DNA of 64,000 bases, from NCBI GenBank assembly GCA_947492925.1, contig CANLOQ010000003.1:62001-126000 (forward strand). The letters run 5' to 3'. The DNA is from an uncultured Sulfitobacter sp. (GTDB lineage Bacteria; Pseudomonadota; Alphaproteobacteria; Rhodobacterales; Rhodobacteraceae). The position numbers and the translations under genes were made by a program. Each line of letters starts with the position of its first letter. Position 1 is the stretch's first letter. The notes under the pieces were generated by a model. That model did not search any database. It was not told the DNA's origin and saw only the letters and a list, made by a program, of their open reading frames with translations. Of the stretch, positions 46,695 to 56,346 are shown in pieces.

Positions 46695-47609
46695 ATGTAC
46701 GCGCAGAAATCACTCACCGGCCGCGCTTGGGCCGAACTTTTGTTGCTGGCTGCGATCTGGGGTGGGTCGTTTGTGTCGATTCGTATCGCTTTGGATGAGG
46801 TCGGACCGATGACAGCGGTGGTGCACCGGGTGGGCTGGGCCGCACTGGCGCTTTGGGCTGTGGTGCTGGTGATGCGCCTGCCCGTGCCCCGCGCACCCCG
46901 TGTCTGGGGGGCTTTTCTGGGCATGGGCCTTTTGAACAACGTCATTCCGTTTGGGTTGATGGCGTGGGGGCAGCTTTATATCGAAAGCGGCCTCACCTCT
47001 ATCTTCAACGCAGCCACTGCAATCTTTGGGGTCATCGCTGCCGCGGTATTTTTCAGCGATGAACGGATCACCTGGCGCAAGGCCATCGGCGTCTGCCTTG
47101 GATTTGCAGGGGTGGCAGTGGCCATCGGTCTGGACAACCTGCGTAATTTCGATCTGCGTTCGCTGGCGCAACTGGCCATTCTGGGCGGTACGATATCTTA
47201 CGCGCTTGCCGGGGTCTGGGCGCGCAAAAGGCTGTCGGATCAACCGCCGCAGGTCGCCGCAGCGGGTATGGTAACAGGTGCGACGGTGATCATTCTGCCG
47301 CTCGCGTGGTTCGTTGAGGGACCGGTATCGCTTGATCTGGAACCGCGCACGATGGTGGCCATCGGTTACTACGCTCTGATCGCGACGGGGTTCGCCTATC
47401 TGCTTTATTACCGCGTTTTGGCGATGGCGGGCAGTGGCAATCTGATGCTGGTCACCCTTCTGATCCCGCCTTTTGCGATTGTGCTGGGCGCTGTAATGCT
47501 GAATGAGGCCCTTCACCCCGCAGCTTACGTCGGTTTTGCACTGTTGGCGTTGGGACTTCTGGTCCTTGATGGCAGCATCTGGCGTCTTTTCCGGCGATCC
47601 GCTAGGTAG
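46695..47609 (+). CDS. EamA-type DMT transporter
   Basis: Inner-membrane transporter, 304 aa, ten hydrophobic segments in two EamA repeats. The opening helix LLLAAIWGGSFVSIRIAL and the loop AWGQLYIESGLTSIFNA are typical of the RhaT/YdcZ-like DMT group. Substrate unknown. It is in the same direction as the upstream EamA gene and could be cotranscribed. Confidence 0.88.
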   Translation: MYAQKSLTGRAWAELLLLAAIWGGSFVSIRIALDEVGPMTAVVHRVGWAALALWAVVLVMRLPVPRAPRVWGAFLGMGLLNNVIPFGLMAWGQLYIESGLTSIFNAATAIFGVIAAAVFFSDERITWRKAIGVCLGFAGVAVAIGLDNLRNFDLRSLAQLAILGGTISYALAGVWARKRLSDQPPQVAAAGMVTGATVIILPLAWFVEGPVSLDLEPRTMVAIGYYALIATGFAYLLYYRVLAMAGSGNLMLVTLLIPPFAIVLGAVMLNEALHPAAYVGFALLALGLLVLDGSIWRLFRRSAR

Positions 47610-47638
47610 GAAAAAATCCTTAACTGCGGACCTGCCCC

Positions 47639-48493
47639 ATGCTTTATTCCTCTGCTTCCGAATGGCGCGCCGCGCCGCATCGCAAGGTTCTGGTCTTTGG
47701 CATGTCGGGCCTTGGCAAAACCCATCTGTCGGGGCTTCTGCGCGGCTCGGGCGACTGGTTCCACTATTCCATCGACTACCGCATCGGCACCCGCTATCTG
47801 GGCGAAACCATCGCGGATAATGCCAAGGCCGAGGCGATGAAGGTGCCCTTTCTGCGGGATTTGTTGCTAAGCGACAGCATCTACATCGGTTCAAACATCA
47901 CCTTCGAAAACCTCAGCCCCGTGGCCACATGGCTGGGCAAACCCGGTGACCCCGCCAAAGGTGGCTTGCCCATGATCGAATACGCCCGACGGCAGGAAGC
48001 ATTTCGTCTGGGCGAGATTGCCGCGCTGCGTGACACGGCCCATTTTGCCGACCGCGCGCAGGCGCTTTATGGCTACGATCACTTTATCTGCGACACCGGC
48101 GGGTCCATCTGTGAATGGGTCGACGCGGACAATCCTGAAGATCCGCTGCTGAAAGAGCTGTCAGACGAATGCCTGCTGGTCTGGATCAAGGGTGACGAGG
48201 CCCATACACAAGAACTGATCCGCCGCTTTGACCGCTCGCCCAAGCCGATGGCCTACCAGCCCGAGTTCCTTGCCCGTGTCTGGGAACAATATTTAAACGA
48301 AAACAATATCGTAGAAAGCGACGTTGATCCGGATACCTTCATTCGCTGGACCTACGCCCAAGCCCTGTCACACCGCCAGCCACGGTATGAGGCAATGTCG
48401 AAATGGGGTGTGACCATCACCGCTGATCAAATTGCGGCACTGGGTTCAGAGGCCGATTTCACCGATCTGATTGCCGCGCAGCTTGGCCCCTGA
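47639..48493 (+). CDS. P-loop ATPase/kinase-like protein, uncharacterised
   Basis: A 284-aa cytoplasmic protein with a Walker A motif GMSGLGKTH at about residues 21-29 and a possible Walker B DHFICDTGGS near 145. Homologs in this family are labelled only ATPase. The sequence after the P-loop (YSIDYRIGTRYLGETIADN) suggests a kinase-like fold. No partner genes give it a role. Start at ATG 47639. Confidence 0.72.
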   Translation: MLYSSASEWRAAPHRKVLVFGMSGLGKTHLSGLLRGSGDWFHYSIDYRIGTRYLGETIADNAKAEAMKVPFLRDLLLSDSIYIGSNITFENLSPVATWLGKPGDPAKGGLPMIEYARRQEAFRLGEIAALRDTAHFADRAQALYGYDHFICDTGGSICEWVDADNPEDPLLKELSDECLLVWIKGDEAHTQELIRRFDRSPKPMAYQPEFLARVWEQYLNENNIVESDVDPDTFIRWTYAQALSHRQPRYEAMSKWGVTITADQIAALGSEADFTDLIAAQLGP

Positions 48494-48504
48494 GCCTGCG
48501 CGTC

Positions 48505-48535
48505 GCAGGGACGTGACCGCCTGCCCCTTGGCAGA
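48505..48535 (+). other. Hairpins in the metA leader region
   Basis: The 91 nt between the ATPase stop and metA contain CCTGCG-CGT-CGCAGG near 48495-48510 and CTGCC-CCTT-GGCAG near 48521-48534. I looked for a SAM-II riboswitch, common before metA in alphaproteobacteria, and did not find its 3' GCUAAA-type signature. The hairpins may end the upstream transcript or control metA. Confidence 0.3.
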
Positions 48536-48584
48536 CGCCATGTGCACAGCTATCTAACCGCTCTCGAAACGAAAGACTGGTCCT

Positions 48585-49505
48585 ATGCCCATCAAACTGC
48601 CCTCCACCCTTCCCGCCTTTAACGTGCTCACGCGCGAGGGTGTGATGGTGCTGGACGAAGATCAGGCGGCACGTCAGGACATCCGGCCTTTGCGCATCGC
48701 GCTTCTCAACCTGATGCCAAAGAAAATCCAGACCGAAAACCAGTTTGCCCGCCTGATCGGTGCCACGCCGCTTCAGATTGAACTCAGCCTGTTGCGCATG
48801 TCCGACCACCGCACACGCAACACCGCCGCCGACCATATGGAGAGTTTTTACCGCCCCGTCAGCGATGTCTTAGAAGAAAAGTTTGACGGGCTGATCATCA
48901 CCGGTGCCCCGATCGAGCATATGCCTTTCGATGAAGTCACCTACTGGGACGAGCTGACACGCGTGATGAACTGGACCCAAACCAACGTGCATTCCACTTT
49001 TGGCGTGTGCTGGGGTGGCATGGCGATGATAAATCATTTCCACGGGGTCAAGAAACACATTCTGACGGAAAAGGCGTTCGGCTGTTTTCGGCACCGCAAT
49101 CTTGCGCCGTCTTCTCCCTATTTGCGGGGATTTTCGGACGAATGTGTGATGCCCGTTTCGCGCTGGACCGAAATGCGCCAGCCGGAGGTTGATGCGCACG
49201 CGGGACTTACGACCCTGCTGGCCAGTGATGAGGTCGGGCCCTGCCTGATCGAAGACCCGGCGCACCGTGCGCTTTATGTGTTCAACCACTTTGAATACGA
49301 CAGTGGCACGCTCAAACAGGAATACGACCGGGATGTGGAGGCAGGCACAACGATCAATGTGCCTTGTAATTACTATCCCGACGATGATCCGTCGCGCCCC
49401 CCCGTGAACCGCTGGCGCAGTCATGCGCATCTGCTTTACGGAAATTGGATCAACGAGATCTATCAATCCACCCCCTTCGATCCAGAGCTGATCGGCAAGA
49501 CATGA
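48585..49505 (+). CDS. metA: Homoserine O-acyltransferase MetA (acetyl type by Glu111)
   Basis: Acylates homoserine in methionine synthesis, 306 aa. The catalytic residues fall exactly on the family numbering: C142 (FGVCWGG), H235 and E237 (FNHFEYDS). Residue 111 is Glu ([10 protein letters not shown]); work on Bacillus MetA linked Glu111 to acetyl-CoA use and Gly111 to succinyl-CoA use, so this protein is probably a homoserine O-acetyltransferase despite the succinyl name usually attached. ATG 48585. Confidence 0.93.
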   Translation: MPIKLPSTLPAFNVLTREGVMVLDEDQAARQDIRPLRIALLNLMPKKIQTENQFARLIGATPLQIELSLLRMSDHRTRNTAADHMESFYRPVSDVLEEKFDGLIITGAPIEHMPFDEVTYWDELTRVMNWTQTNVHSTFGVCWGGMAMINHFHGVKKHILTEKAFGCFRHRNLAPSSPYLRGFSDECVMPVSRWTEMRQPEVDAHAGLTTLLASDEVGPCLIEDPAHRALYVFNHFEYDSGTLKQEYDRDVEAGTTINVPCNYYPDDDPSRPPVNRWRSHAHLLYGNWINEIYQSTPFDPELIGKT

Positions 49506-49512
49506 GGCTGCT

Positions 49513-50484
49513 GTGCGACGCGTGATGCTGTTTCTTCTGATCGTGATCCTTGGCGGTATCGCCGCGACGCAGTGGCGCGCGGGCGTGCGCGAGGCAGCCG
49601 CCGAGCGGGACAATCCGCCAGCGGGTGAAATCATCATGATTGACGGCGTTCCCGTCCATTACAAGGTGATGGGCGAAGGCCCCGATCTGGTTTTGATCCA
49701 CGGGGCAAGCGGCAATCTGAATGATTTTACGATGGGCTTCACCGATCTGTTGACCGACCGCTACCGTGTGATCTTGTTTGATCGCCCTGGTCTGGGCTGG
49801 ACGGGCCGCCTGCCCGGCTACGAAGGTGCGTGGAACAACGCAGAGGAAACGCCGATGGAACAGGCCGCCGTTCTTCAGCGCGCGGCGGATGCTATCGGCG
49901 TAGAAAACCCTATTGTTCTGGGCCATTCCTTTGGCGGCATCGTCGCACTTGCATGGGGTCTCAGCCGCCCGAGCGACACCGCAGCACTGGTTCTGGTCTC
50001 TGCTGTGTCAGAGCCCTGGCCGGGCGAGCTGGGCTGGACCTACACCGTCAACGGCTCCACCCTTGGCGGCGCACTTTTTGTGCCTCTGATCACGGCATTT
50101 GTGCCGCAAGGCTATATCGCGGACAGCATTGAGTCCATTTTCGCCCCGCAAACTGCCCCCGACGGTTATGCTGATCACATCGGCGTGGGCCTGACCCTGC
50201 GCCGTGAAAGCACGCGCGCCAATGCACAACAGGTCAATGCCCTGCGCCCGCATGTGGTCGAAATGCGCAAAAGCTATGATACGCTGACCTTGCCGATTGA
50301 AGCCGTGCATGGCGATGCCGATACGATTGTGCCGTTGGAGGTACATGCCCGGGTGCTGATGGACGATGTGCCAAACGGAAACCTTACGGTTTTGCCGGGT
50401 CAGGGCCACATGCCGCAGCATACGGCAGCCCAAAGCGTGAGGGATGCAATTGACGCAGCGGCATCGCGCGCAGGTTTGCGTTAA
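49513..50484 (+). CDS. Alpha/beta hydrolase with N-terminal membrane anchor
   Basis: A 323-aa hydrolase. Residues 5-20 are a hydrophobic anchor (MLFLLIVILGGIAA). The catalytic serine is S139 in GHSFGG, the oxyanion segment is LIHGASGNLND, the acid is in HGDADTIVP and the histidine in GQGHMPQH. Substrate unknown. It starts at GTG 49513, 7 nt after the metA stop, so it probably shares the metA transcript. Confidence 0.85.
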   Translation: MRRVMLFLLIVILGGIAATQWRAGVREAAAERDNPPAGEIIMIDGVPVHYKVMGEGPDLVLIHGASGNLNDFTMGFTDLLTDRYRVILFDRPGLGWTGRLPGYEGAWNNAEETPMEQAAVLQRAADAIGVENPIVLGHSFGGIVALAWGLSRPSDTAALVLVSAVSEPWPGELGWTYTVNGSTLGGALFVPLITAFVPQGYIADSIESIFAPQTAPDGYADHIGVGLTLRRESTRANAQQVNALRPHVVEMRKSYDTLTLPIEAVHGDADTIVPLEVHARVLMDDVPNGNLTVLPGQGHMPQHTAAQSVRDAIDAAASRAGLR

Positions 50485-50537
50485 TCGCATTAACATCCCA
50501 TATAGGGTGCTGAACACGCAACTCGGAGAGCCTTTTC

Positions 50538-51407
50538 ATGGACCTGCCCTTTGACGGTGCCATCAGTGCCTTTTTCGAAAACGACGCGCCCGAGGACATC
50601 CGCGCCGCCGTCAAACGCGCCGACAAGGGCGATATCCTGACAACCAGCTATCCGCATTCGGAACGCATGGCACGCAAAGTCTACGACAAGGAAATGGACC
50701 GCCTGCAAATCGAGCTGGTCAAGCTGCAAGCCTGGGCGCGTGAGACCGGCACACGCATCGCCTGCATTTTCGAGGGCCGTGATGCGGCGGGCAAAGGCGG
50801 CACGATCAGCCGTTTCCGCGCCAACCTGAACCCGCGTGCCGCGCGCGTTGTGGCACTGTCAAAACCCACCGAGACAGAGCAAGGCGAATGGTATTTTCAG
50901 CGCTATATCAAGCATCTGCCGACGGCGGGTGAAATGGTGTTCTTTGATCGCTCATGGTACAATCGCGGCGTGGTCGAACATGTCTTTGGCTTTTGCACCC
51001 CCGCCGAACGCGAACATTTCTTTCATCAGGTTTCACCATTTGAGGAAATGATCGTTGATGAGGACATTCATGTTTTCAAGTTCTGGCTGAATGTCTGCCG
51101 GGCAGAGCAATTGCGCCGCATGCTGGCGCGCGAGAGCGATCTTTTGAAGCAGTGGAAGCTTTCGGGCATCGACGTGAAGGGCCTGTCCAAATGGGACGAC
51201 TATACCGTGGCCATTCGTGAAACCCTTGCCCGCAGCCATTCTGACCATGCGCCCTGGACCATCGTGCGTTCCGATGACAAACGCCGCGCGCGGCTGAACG
51301 CGATCCGCACAGTGCTGCATGCCTTTGATTATGACCGCAAAGACGGCAAAGCCATTGGCAAGATTGACAGCGGCATCTGTGGCGGGCCGGACATCTGGGA
51401 TGCCTAA
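50538..51407 (+). CDS. ppk2: Polyphosphate kinase 2
   Basis: Transfers phosphate between polyphosphate and nucleoside diphosphates, 289 aa, a single-domain PPK2. Walker A reads [12 protein letters not shown], the lid contains [15 protein letters not shown], and Walker B reads [18 protein letters not shown] in part. The C-terminal [19 protein letters not shown] segment is typical. The last 8 nt overlap the start of a TetR regulator. Confidence 0.94.
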   Translation: MDLPFDGAISAFFENDAPEDIRAAVKRADKGDILTTSYPHSERMARKVYDKEMDRLQIELVKLQAWARETGTRIACIFEGRDAAGKGGTISRFRANLNPRAARVVALSKPTETEQGEWYFQRYIKHLPTAGEMVFFDRSWYNRGVVEHVFGFCTPAEREHFFHQVSPFEEMIVDEDIHVFKFWLNVCRAEQLRRMLARESDLLKQWKLSGIDVKGLSKWDDYTVAIRETLARSHSDHAPWTIVRSDDKRRARLNAIRTVLHAFDYDRKDGKAIGKIDSGICGGPDIWDA

Positions 51408-52017
51408 AAAGGGCTACCACCACGGCAACCTGCGTCAGGCCCTGATCGACGCCGCCCTTGAGCTGATTGAGGTGCGCGGCCCGATGGGGTTTACCCTGTC
51501 AGAGGCCGCAAAACAGGCTGGCGTCACGCCTGCGGCGGTCTACCGTCATTTTGACGGACGCGAGGCGCTGATTGCGGAGGCGGCGCAGCAAGGGTACGAG
51601 ATTTTTTCCGATCTGATGGAATACGCCTATCAGTCCGGCCAGCCCTCAGCGCTCAAGGCGTTCGAGGCGACGGGCCGCGCCTATCTGGCTTTCGCGCGTA
51701 AATACCCCGGCCACTATATCGCGATGTTCGAAAGTGGGATTTCTGTTAACCGCAGCCCCGAACTGGCGCTGGTGGCGGGGCGTGCAAACGCCGTACTTGA
51801 AAAAGCAGCGACCGATCTTAGCCAGCACATCCCAGAGGAAAAGCGCCCGCCTGCCTCCATGTTCAGCGCACATATCTGGGCGATGAGCCACGGCGTGGTC
51901 GAGCTTTTTGCGCGCAACTCACCCGGCCGCGCATCGCCTTTCCCACCAGAGGACCTGCTGGAAACCGGTATCGGCATTTATCTGCGTGGTCTCGGTCTGG
52001 TAAGCCCTGACGACTAA
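51400..52017 (+). CDS. TetR/AcrR-family regulator
   Basis: A 205-aa repressor-type protein. The N-terminal helix-turn-helix is clear ([26 protein letters not shown] in part, about residues 27-52) and the rest is the helical ligand-binding domain. ATG 51400 gives [15 protein letters not shown], the usual TetR opening, and overlaps ppk2 by 8 nt, so it is probably read with ppk2. Its stop overlaps that of the convergent LLM oxidoreductase gene by 4 nt. Ligand unknown. Confidence 0.85.
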   Translation: MPKKGYHHGNLRQALIDAALELIEVRGPMGFTLSEAAKQAGVTPAAVYRHFDGREALIAEAAQQGYEIFSDLMEYAYQSGQPSALKAFEATGRAYLAFARKYPGHYIAMFESGISVNRSPELALVAGRANAVLEKAATDLSQHIPEEKRPPASMFSAHIWAMSHGVVELFARNSPGRASPFPPEDLLETGIGIYLRGLGLVSPDD

Positions 52018-53009
52018 TCCGCCATCACCGGCGACATCTCCTGCATCATCTCCGCTGCAATCCGCACTGACGCCCTGCGCGCCGCGTGATCGTGTATCTG
52101 GCTGGTCAGGATCATCTCATCGGGCGCGTAGCGGTCGATCATCTCCCCCAGCTCCGCGCGCACTTTGTCCCGGCCGCCCGTGGCCGATACCCGCAGCATC
52201 TGGTCTACCGCCCGGCGCGTGCCACTGCCGATTACCGCGTCAACATCTTCGACGGGGCGCGGCAGTTTTCCCCGCGTGCCCGTGCGCATCCGGGCAAATG
52301 CCTGCTGCATGGAGCTGCGCAAATACGCGCCCTCGGCATCGGTTTCGGCAGCAAAGACATTGGCCGCCAGCATAAAATACGGGGCCGGCGAATGCGCAGA
52401 AGGTCGGAATGTTCTGCGGTAGACCTCAATCGCCTGCTCAAGTGCATCGGGCGCAAAATGTGACGCAAAGGCGTAGGGCAGTCCAAAATGCGCCGCCAGT
52501 TGCGCGCCGTACAGGGATGACCCAAGGATCCAGACCGGCACATGCGTTCCCTCACCGGGCAAAGCACGGACCGGTGCGTCTTTGCGCGCTTCACCGAGAT
52601 ATCCAATCAACTCTGCCACATCGCCGGGAAAATCATCGCTCCCCGCCCGCCGCAGCGCATGATAAACCGCATGATCGCCGCCGGGTGCGCGCCCCAGCCC
52701 CAGATCAATCCGGTCACCGTAAAGTGCGCTTAGGGTGCCAAATTGTTCTGCAATTGCCAGTGGCGCGTGGTTCGGCAGCATGATCCCCCCTGCACCGACA
52801 CGTATCGTTGTTGTGTGCGCAGCCACATGCCCGATCAATACGGACGTCGCCGCCGAAGCGATACCGGGCATGTTGTGATGCTCTGCCATCCAATAGCGGT
52901 GATAGCCCAAGGCTTCTGCATGCTGCGCCAGATCCTTGGTGTTGCGCAACGCATCCGCAATATCGCTGCCCTCGGGTACCGGTGCCAGATCACGTAAAGA
53001 ATATCGCAT
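52014..53009 (-). CDS. LLM class flavin-dependent oxidoreductase (luciferase-like)
   Basis: Flavin-dependent monooxygenase-type barrel, 331 aa. It opens [16 protein letters not shown] and has [40 protein letters not shown] (in part) and [16 protein letters not shown], matching the MsnO8/YhbW-like group. ATG 53009 has GAGGAG 8 nt upstream; the longer frame to 53042 lacks one. Substrate unknown. Confidence 0.88.
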   Translation of the reverse strand: MRYSLRDLAPVPEGSDIADALRNTKDLAQHAEALGYHRYWMAEHHNMPGIASAATSVLIGHVAAHTTTIRVGAGGIMLPNHAPLAIAEQFGTLSALYGDRIDLGLGRAPGGDHAVYHALRRAGSDDFPGDVAELIGYLGEARKDAPVRALPGEGTHVPVWILGSSLYGAQLAAHFGLPYAFASHFAPDALEQAIEVYRRTFRPSAHSPAPYFMLAANVFAAETDAEGAYLRSSMQQAFARMRTGTRGKLPRPVEDVDAVIGSGTRRAVDQMLRVSATGGRDKVRAELGEMIDRYAPDEMILTSQIHDHAARRASVRIAAEMMQEMSPVMAD

Positions 53010-53181
53010 CACGATGGCTCCTCTTTCGCTCAATCTAGTCATTCAAGTCCCTGCGCAAAAGCCCTCAACACGCCCGATGATGGGTTCATTCGCGCCCGTT
53101 CAGATGGTCTGCTTTATTTGCCCTCGATCCTGCAGGGATGACACTGCCGATGCGAAGAACGCCACATCACCTCATAGGCCC

Positions 53182-53237
53182 GTGATCTGTGATCACCGGG
53201 GCGCAGCCCCGCCCCCGGTCGCGTCACAAATGTGACG
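53182..53237. repeat. Cluster of three perfect palindromic hairpins downstream of rpsI
   Basis: GTGATC-TGT-GATCAC (53182-53196), CGGGGC-GCA-GCCCCG (53197-53211) and CGTCAC-AAAT-GTGACG (53222-53237), just before the rpsI terminator. All three stems are perfect 6-bp. No gene fits here. They may be operators, or structure in a short RNA. Confidence 0.5.
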
Positions 53238-53239
53238 TG

Positions 53240-53276
53240 AAACCAAAAAGGGCCGCACCCAGCGGTACGGCCCTTT
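53240..53276 (-). terminator. Intrinsic terminator after rpsI
   Basis: On the minus strand AAAGGGCCG (53276-53268) pairs with CGGCCCTTT (53255-53247), with inner ACC/GGT pairs possible, followed by TTTTTGGTTT. It lies 22 nt after the rpsI stop. Confidence 0.8.
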
Positions 53277-53297
53277 CCGAAATGCTATGGCAAAACC

Positions 53298-53801
53298 TTA
53301 ACGCTTGGAGAACTGGAAGCTCTTACGCGCTTTCGCCTTACCGTATTTCTTCCGCTCAACCACACGGCTGTCGCGTGTCAGGAAGCCCGCCGCTTTCAGC
53401 GCACCGCGCAAGGAGGGATCGTAAAGCTGCAACGCTTTGGAGATGCCGTGCTTGACCGCACCGGCCTGACCGGACAGACCGCCACCCTTGACCGTGACGT
53501 AGACGTCAAACTGGCCCTCGGTATTGGTGATGCCAAAAGGCTGGGCCAGGATCATCTGAAGCACGGGACGCGCGAAATAGGCGTTCTGCTCTTTCCCGTT
53601 TACTGTCACTTTGCCCGATCCGGGCTTGATCCAGACGCGGGCGACCGCGTCTTTACGCTTGCCGGTGGCATAGGAACGGCCCAGCTCGTCACGGACGGGC
53701 TCACGGGTGATTTCCTGCGTCTCAGGGGTGCCCTGAACCGCGCCGATGTCCTCGGTCACAACCTCTGCGAGGTCTTCGAGTGTTTTGATTTCGTCAGCCA
53801 T
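53298..53801 (-). CDS. rpsI: 30S ribosomal protein S9
   Basis: Small-subunit protein, 167 aa. The first 40 or so residues are an acidic alphaproteobacterial extension (ending near [10 protein letters not shown]); the conserved S9 core begins with [14 protein letters not shown] and closes with the usual [11 protein letters not shown] tail, which reaches the P-site tRNA. It follows rplM by 2 nt and ends at a strong terminator. Confidence 0.97.
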   Translation of the reverse strand: MADEIKTLEDLAEVVTEDIGAVQGTPETQEITREPVRDELGRSYATGKRKDAVARVWIKPGSGKVTVNGKEQNAYFARPVLQMILAQPFGITNTEGQFDVYVTVKGGGLSGQAGAVKHGISKALQLYDPSLRGALKAAGFLTRDSRVVERKKYGKAKARKSFQFSKR

Positions 53802-53803
53802 TT

Positions 53804-54265
53804 TTATGCGCTCCGGGTGTTTTTCTTGTTCATGGCTTTTACGTCCAGAACGTCGGGGTTTTGCGCCTCGTGAGGATGCTCGGAGCCCGCGTAGACACGC
53901 AGGTTCGTCATGATCTGACGGCTCAGGCGATTACCGGGCAGCATACGCTTGACGGCCATTGTCACGATCCGCTCGGGATGTGCGCCCTCAAGGATCTGTG
54001 CTTTGGTACGCTCTTTGATCCCGCCGGGGTGGCCTGTGTGCCAGTAGTGCTTTTCTTCGCGCTTCTTGCCGGTCATCTGCACTTTCTCGGCATTGATGAT
54101 GATGACATTGTCACCACAATCCATGTGAGGCGTGAAAGACGGCTTGTGTTTGCCGCGCAGGCGCATGGCAACGATCGACGCAAGACGGCCCAGCACGACG
54201 CCTTCGGCGTCAATGATGATCCATTTCTTGTCGATGTCTGCCGGTGTCGCAGTAAAGGTTTTCAT
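53804..54265 (-). CDS. rplM: 50S ribosomal protein L13
   Basis: Large-subunit protein, 153 aa. The opening [19 protein letters not shown], the [19 protein letters not shown] core and [18 protein letters not shown] are typical. ATG 54265 has AGGAA 7 nt upstream; an in-frame ATG at 54292 would add nine residues and is not used. It is the first gene of the rplM-rpsI operon. Confidence 0.97.
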   Translation of the reverse strand: MKTFTATPADIDKKWIIIDAEGVVLGRLASIVAMRLRGKHKPSFTPHMDCGDNVIIINAEKVQMTGKKREEKHYWHTGHPGGIKERTKAQILEGAHPERIVTMAVKRMLPGNRLSRQIMTNLRVYAGSEHPHEAQNPDVLDVKAMNKKNTRSA

Positions 54266-54424
54266 CGGACATTCCTGTTTATCTGTCGGCAAAGGGTGAA
54301 ACGCCCGCTGCCCTATCGTGATGGGCGGTTTATAAAGCGCCTGATTGCATGGTCAAGCGGCATCGTTCCTAATTTAATGTGCAAAAACAGCATCTTGCAA
54401 ATTAGGTATAATGATACCCCAAAT

Positions 54425-55855
54425 TCACACACCGATTTCCTCGGGCGGATACTCCAGCAAATCGCGCAAAGTGCCCATTGCGGTTTCGAACCGTCGCAGG
54501 GATACACCACCGTTGATCGCCATGCGCACCGCATGGGGGCTGTTGGCATCGCGGCAGGCGAATTCCTCTGCTGCCCTGATCTGTATGTTCTGCTTTTCCG
54601 CTGCTCTGCAAAACGCCGACGCGCGCCAGCCTTGCGGCAGATGGAGCCACAAGAACGGCACATCCTGTCGCCAGCGCAGATCAAAACACCCCAGCGTGTT
54701 CACGGCGATCTTGACATATTGTTCAATCCCGTGCCGGGATTTCTCCATGATTTCAGATAGCTGCGGATGGTCTAACAAGGCTGCGGCCAGATCAATAACC
54801 GGCGTGGCCAATCCGAAAAACCCATGTTCGGCAGAGCGGTGCAACGCCGCTGACATGCCGCGCGGCCCGATCGCACAGCCCAACCGCAACGCAGGCGTGA
54901 TGGATTTCGACAGGGAGGTGACGTACCAGCCGCGCTCGGGCGCGAGCTCTCTGTACCCAACGCCTTCAGCGCGGCCCATCCGGTAGCAATCATCCTCGAG
55001 GATTTGCAGATCGGCCCTGCGCGCCGCCTCAACAATCGCATGACGCCGCGCCATCGGTGTGAAACCGCAGGTCGGGCTGTGCACTTCCGGCGACGTGCAC
55101 AGGATTTGCGCTTCGGGATGCCGTTCTGCCGCCTCTGCCAGGGCTTCGGGGATGATCCCATCGCGGTCACAGGCGATTGGCACCACATCGGCACGGACCA
55201 GTTCGGCGGCGCGCCGAAAGCCGGGATATGAGAGTTCCTCAACAAACACCGTGGGCCGCCTGCCCCGCAGCACGGTCTGGAAGACCAATAGAATCCCGTT
55301 TTGTCCACCGTGACACAGCACGATGTCCTGTTCTTCGATCTGGCCGATGGGCGATCCGTGCAGCCACGCGACCATCGCTTCCCGTGCGGGTTTGGCACTG
55401 CGCCGGGATGGATAGTGCATGATGCCCGACGGCGGGTCTTGCGCGATCTGTGCCATAAGCGTGCGGATCAGTTTAGCCTGCCCGCCATCCGGCAAATGAG
55501 GCGAGAACAGATTGACGCTGTCGCCGCTGTCGCCGGAGTTGTGCCGCACCACATCCACTTCAATCAGGTTCAGCGGTCGCTCTCCGGCCTCTTGATCCAC
55601 GGTTGTTTTCGGGTCCGCTACAAATGTCCCACGCCCCACCTCTGCGTGCAGCACACCGCTGTCGGTCAGTACCGTGTAGGCCCGGGCAACGGTGCCCGGG
55701 GTAATCTGCAATTTCCACGCAAGATCACGTACCGGAGGCAGCTTTTCACCTACCGCGAGACCACCCACTGCGATCTGATCCCGGATCATTGTAACAACCG
55801 CTTTGTACTTCGGTCGGGCGGATGCGAGCCGCTCTGGCGCCCAAATTGTATCCAT
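54425..55855 (-). CDS. MocR-type GntR/aminotransferase regulator
   Basis: Transcription factor of 476 aa with an N-terminal GntR winged helix (about residues 15-80, PVRDLAWKLQITPGTVARAY) fused to a type I aminotransferase domain. The PLP lysine is in YVTSLSKSITPALRLG, and the LEDDCYRMG aspartate contacts the PLP ring. MocR proteins sense amino acids or derivatives through PLP. The ATG at 55855 lies inside an ATTGTA/TACAAT inverted repeat, so it probably represses itself and may control the divergent DUF1127 gene. The effector is unknown. Confidence 0.92.
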   Translation of the reverse strand: MDTIWAPERLASARPKYKAVVTMIRDQIAVGGLAVGEKLPPVRDLAWKLQITPGTVARAYTVLTDSGVLHAEVGRGTFVADPKTTVDQEAGERPLNLIEVDVVRHNSGDSGDSVNLFSPHLPDGGQAKLIRTLMAQIAQDPPSGIMHYPSRRSAKPAREAMVAWLHGSPIGQIEEQDIVLCHGGQNGILLVFQTVLRGRRPTVFVEELSYPGFRRAAELVRADVVPIACDRDGIIPEALAEAAERHPEAQILCTSPEVHSPTCGFTPMARRHAIVEAARRADLQILEDDCYRMGRAEGVGYRELAPERGWYVTSLSKSITPALRLGCAIGPRGMSAALHRSAEHGFFGLATPVIDLAAALLDHPQLSEIMEKSRHGIEQYVKIAVNTLGCFDLRWRQDVPFLWLHLPQGWRASAFCRAAEKQNIQIRAAEEFACRDANSPHAVRMAINGGVSLRRFETAMGTLRDLLEYPPEEIGV

Positions 55856-55934
55856 TACAATGTTTTCCTAGCCACTTTGTACCGCTTTTTGTACGGTAAT
55901 ATTGTAGCAAGTAGCTGCAATGTGTCAATACAAT
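55845..55934. promoter_or_regulatory. Array of ATTGTA/TTGTAC half-sites: predicted MocR operators
   Basis: Six copies of a WTTGTA half-site lie in 90 bp: ATTGTA 55845-55850 and TACAAT 55856-55861 (an inverted pair over the MocR start codon), TTGTAC 55877-55882 and TTGTAC 55889-55894 (direct repeat, 12-bp spacing), TTGTAG 55902-55907 and TACAAT 55929-55934. Direct repeats near one helical turn are typical of MocR operators. Confidence 0.55.
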
Positions 55935-55952
55935 TTGAACAGGAGATTTCCC

Positions 55953-56183
55953 ATGGCACTCACCACACCGATCTCGACCGACGCGCTTGGCCTTCTGGCG
56001 CAACCCGGCACGCCGATTGCGGCAAAACTGGCGGTCAAATTTGCGGTCGTGGTCACGACATGGGCCACACGCCGCCGCACGCGCCTTGCGCTCTCCCGGC
56101 TGGAGCCTTGGCAGTTGCGCGATGTGGGACTGACACCGGAGGACGCCTTGTCAGAGGGTCGCCGTGTGTTCTGGCGGGTGTAA
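55953..56183 (+). CDS. DUF1127 (YjiS-like) small protein
   Basis: A 76-aa protein with an N-terminal region of no clear character (MALTTPISTDALGLL), a hydrophobic helix near 27-40, and the C-terminal DUF1127 motif LSRLEPWQLRDVGLTPEDA. ATG 55953 has AGGAG 8 nt upstream. DUF1127 proteins in alphaproteobacteria have been linked to RNA turnover and phosphate or carbon metabolism. It ends at a strong terminator and stands as a single-gene unit divergent from the MocR regulator. Confidence 0.85.
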   Translation: MALTTPISTDALGLLAQPGTPIAAKLAVKFAVVVTTWATRRRTRLALSRLEPWQLRDVGLTPEDALSEGRRVFWRV

Positions 56184-56217
56184 CATCCCCGTGGCATCCG
56201 CCAGACCTCTTCAAACT

Positions 56218-56244
56218 GGGCCGGAGATCCTCCGGCCCATTTTT
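56218..56244 (+). terminator. Intrinsic terminator after the DUF1127 gene
   Basis: Perfect 9-bp stem GGGCCGGAG/CTCCGGCCC (56218-56226 and 56230-56238) with a 3-nt loop and a following TTTTT tract, 35 nt after the stop codon. Confidence 0.88.
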
Positions 56245-56346
56245 ACAGGGCGAAACCGGAATACCTGATATTGCCTTGTGGCGTTAGACCCTTTGAAGGC
56301 GCTGGTTTCAGACTGCTTCAGTCGAACTTGATTATCCGCAGCCTGC

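Noticed and set aside
48494-48584. SAM-II riboswitch before metA
   Set aside because: Two hairpins are present, but the conserved 3' pairing strand and GCUAAA-type motif of SAM-II are not there.
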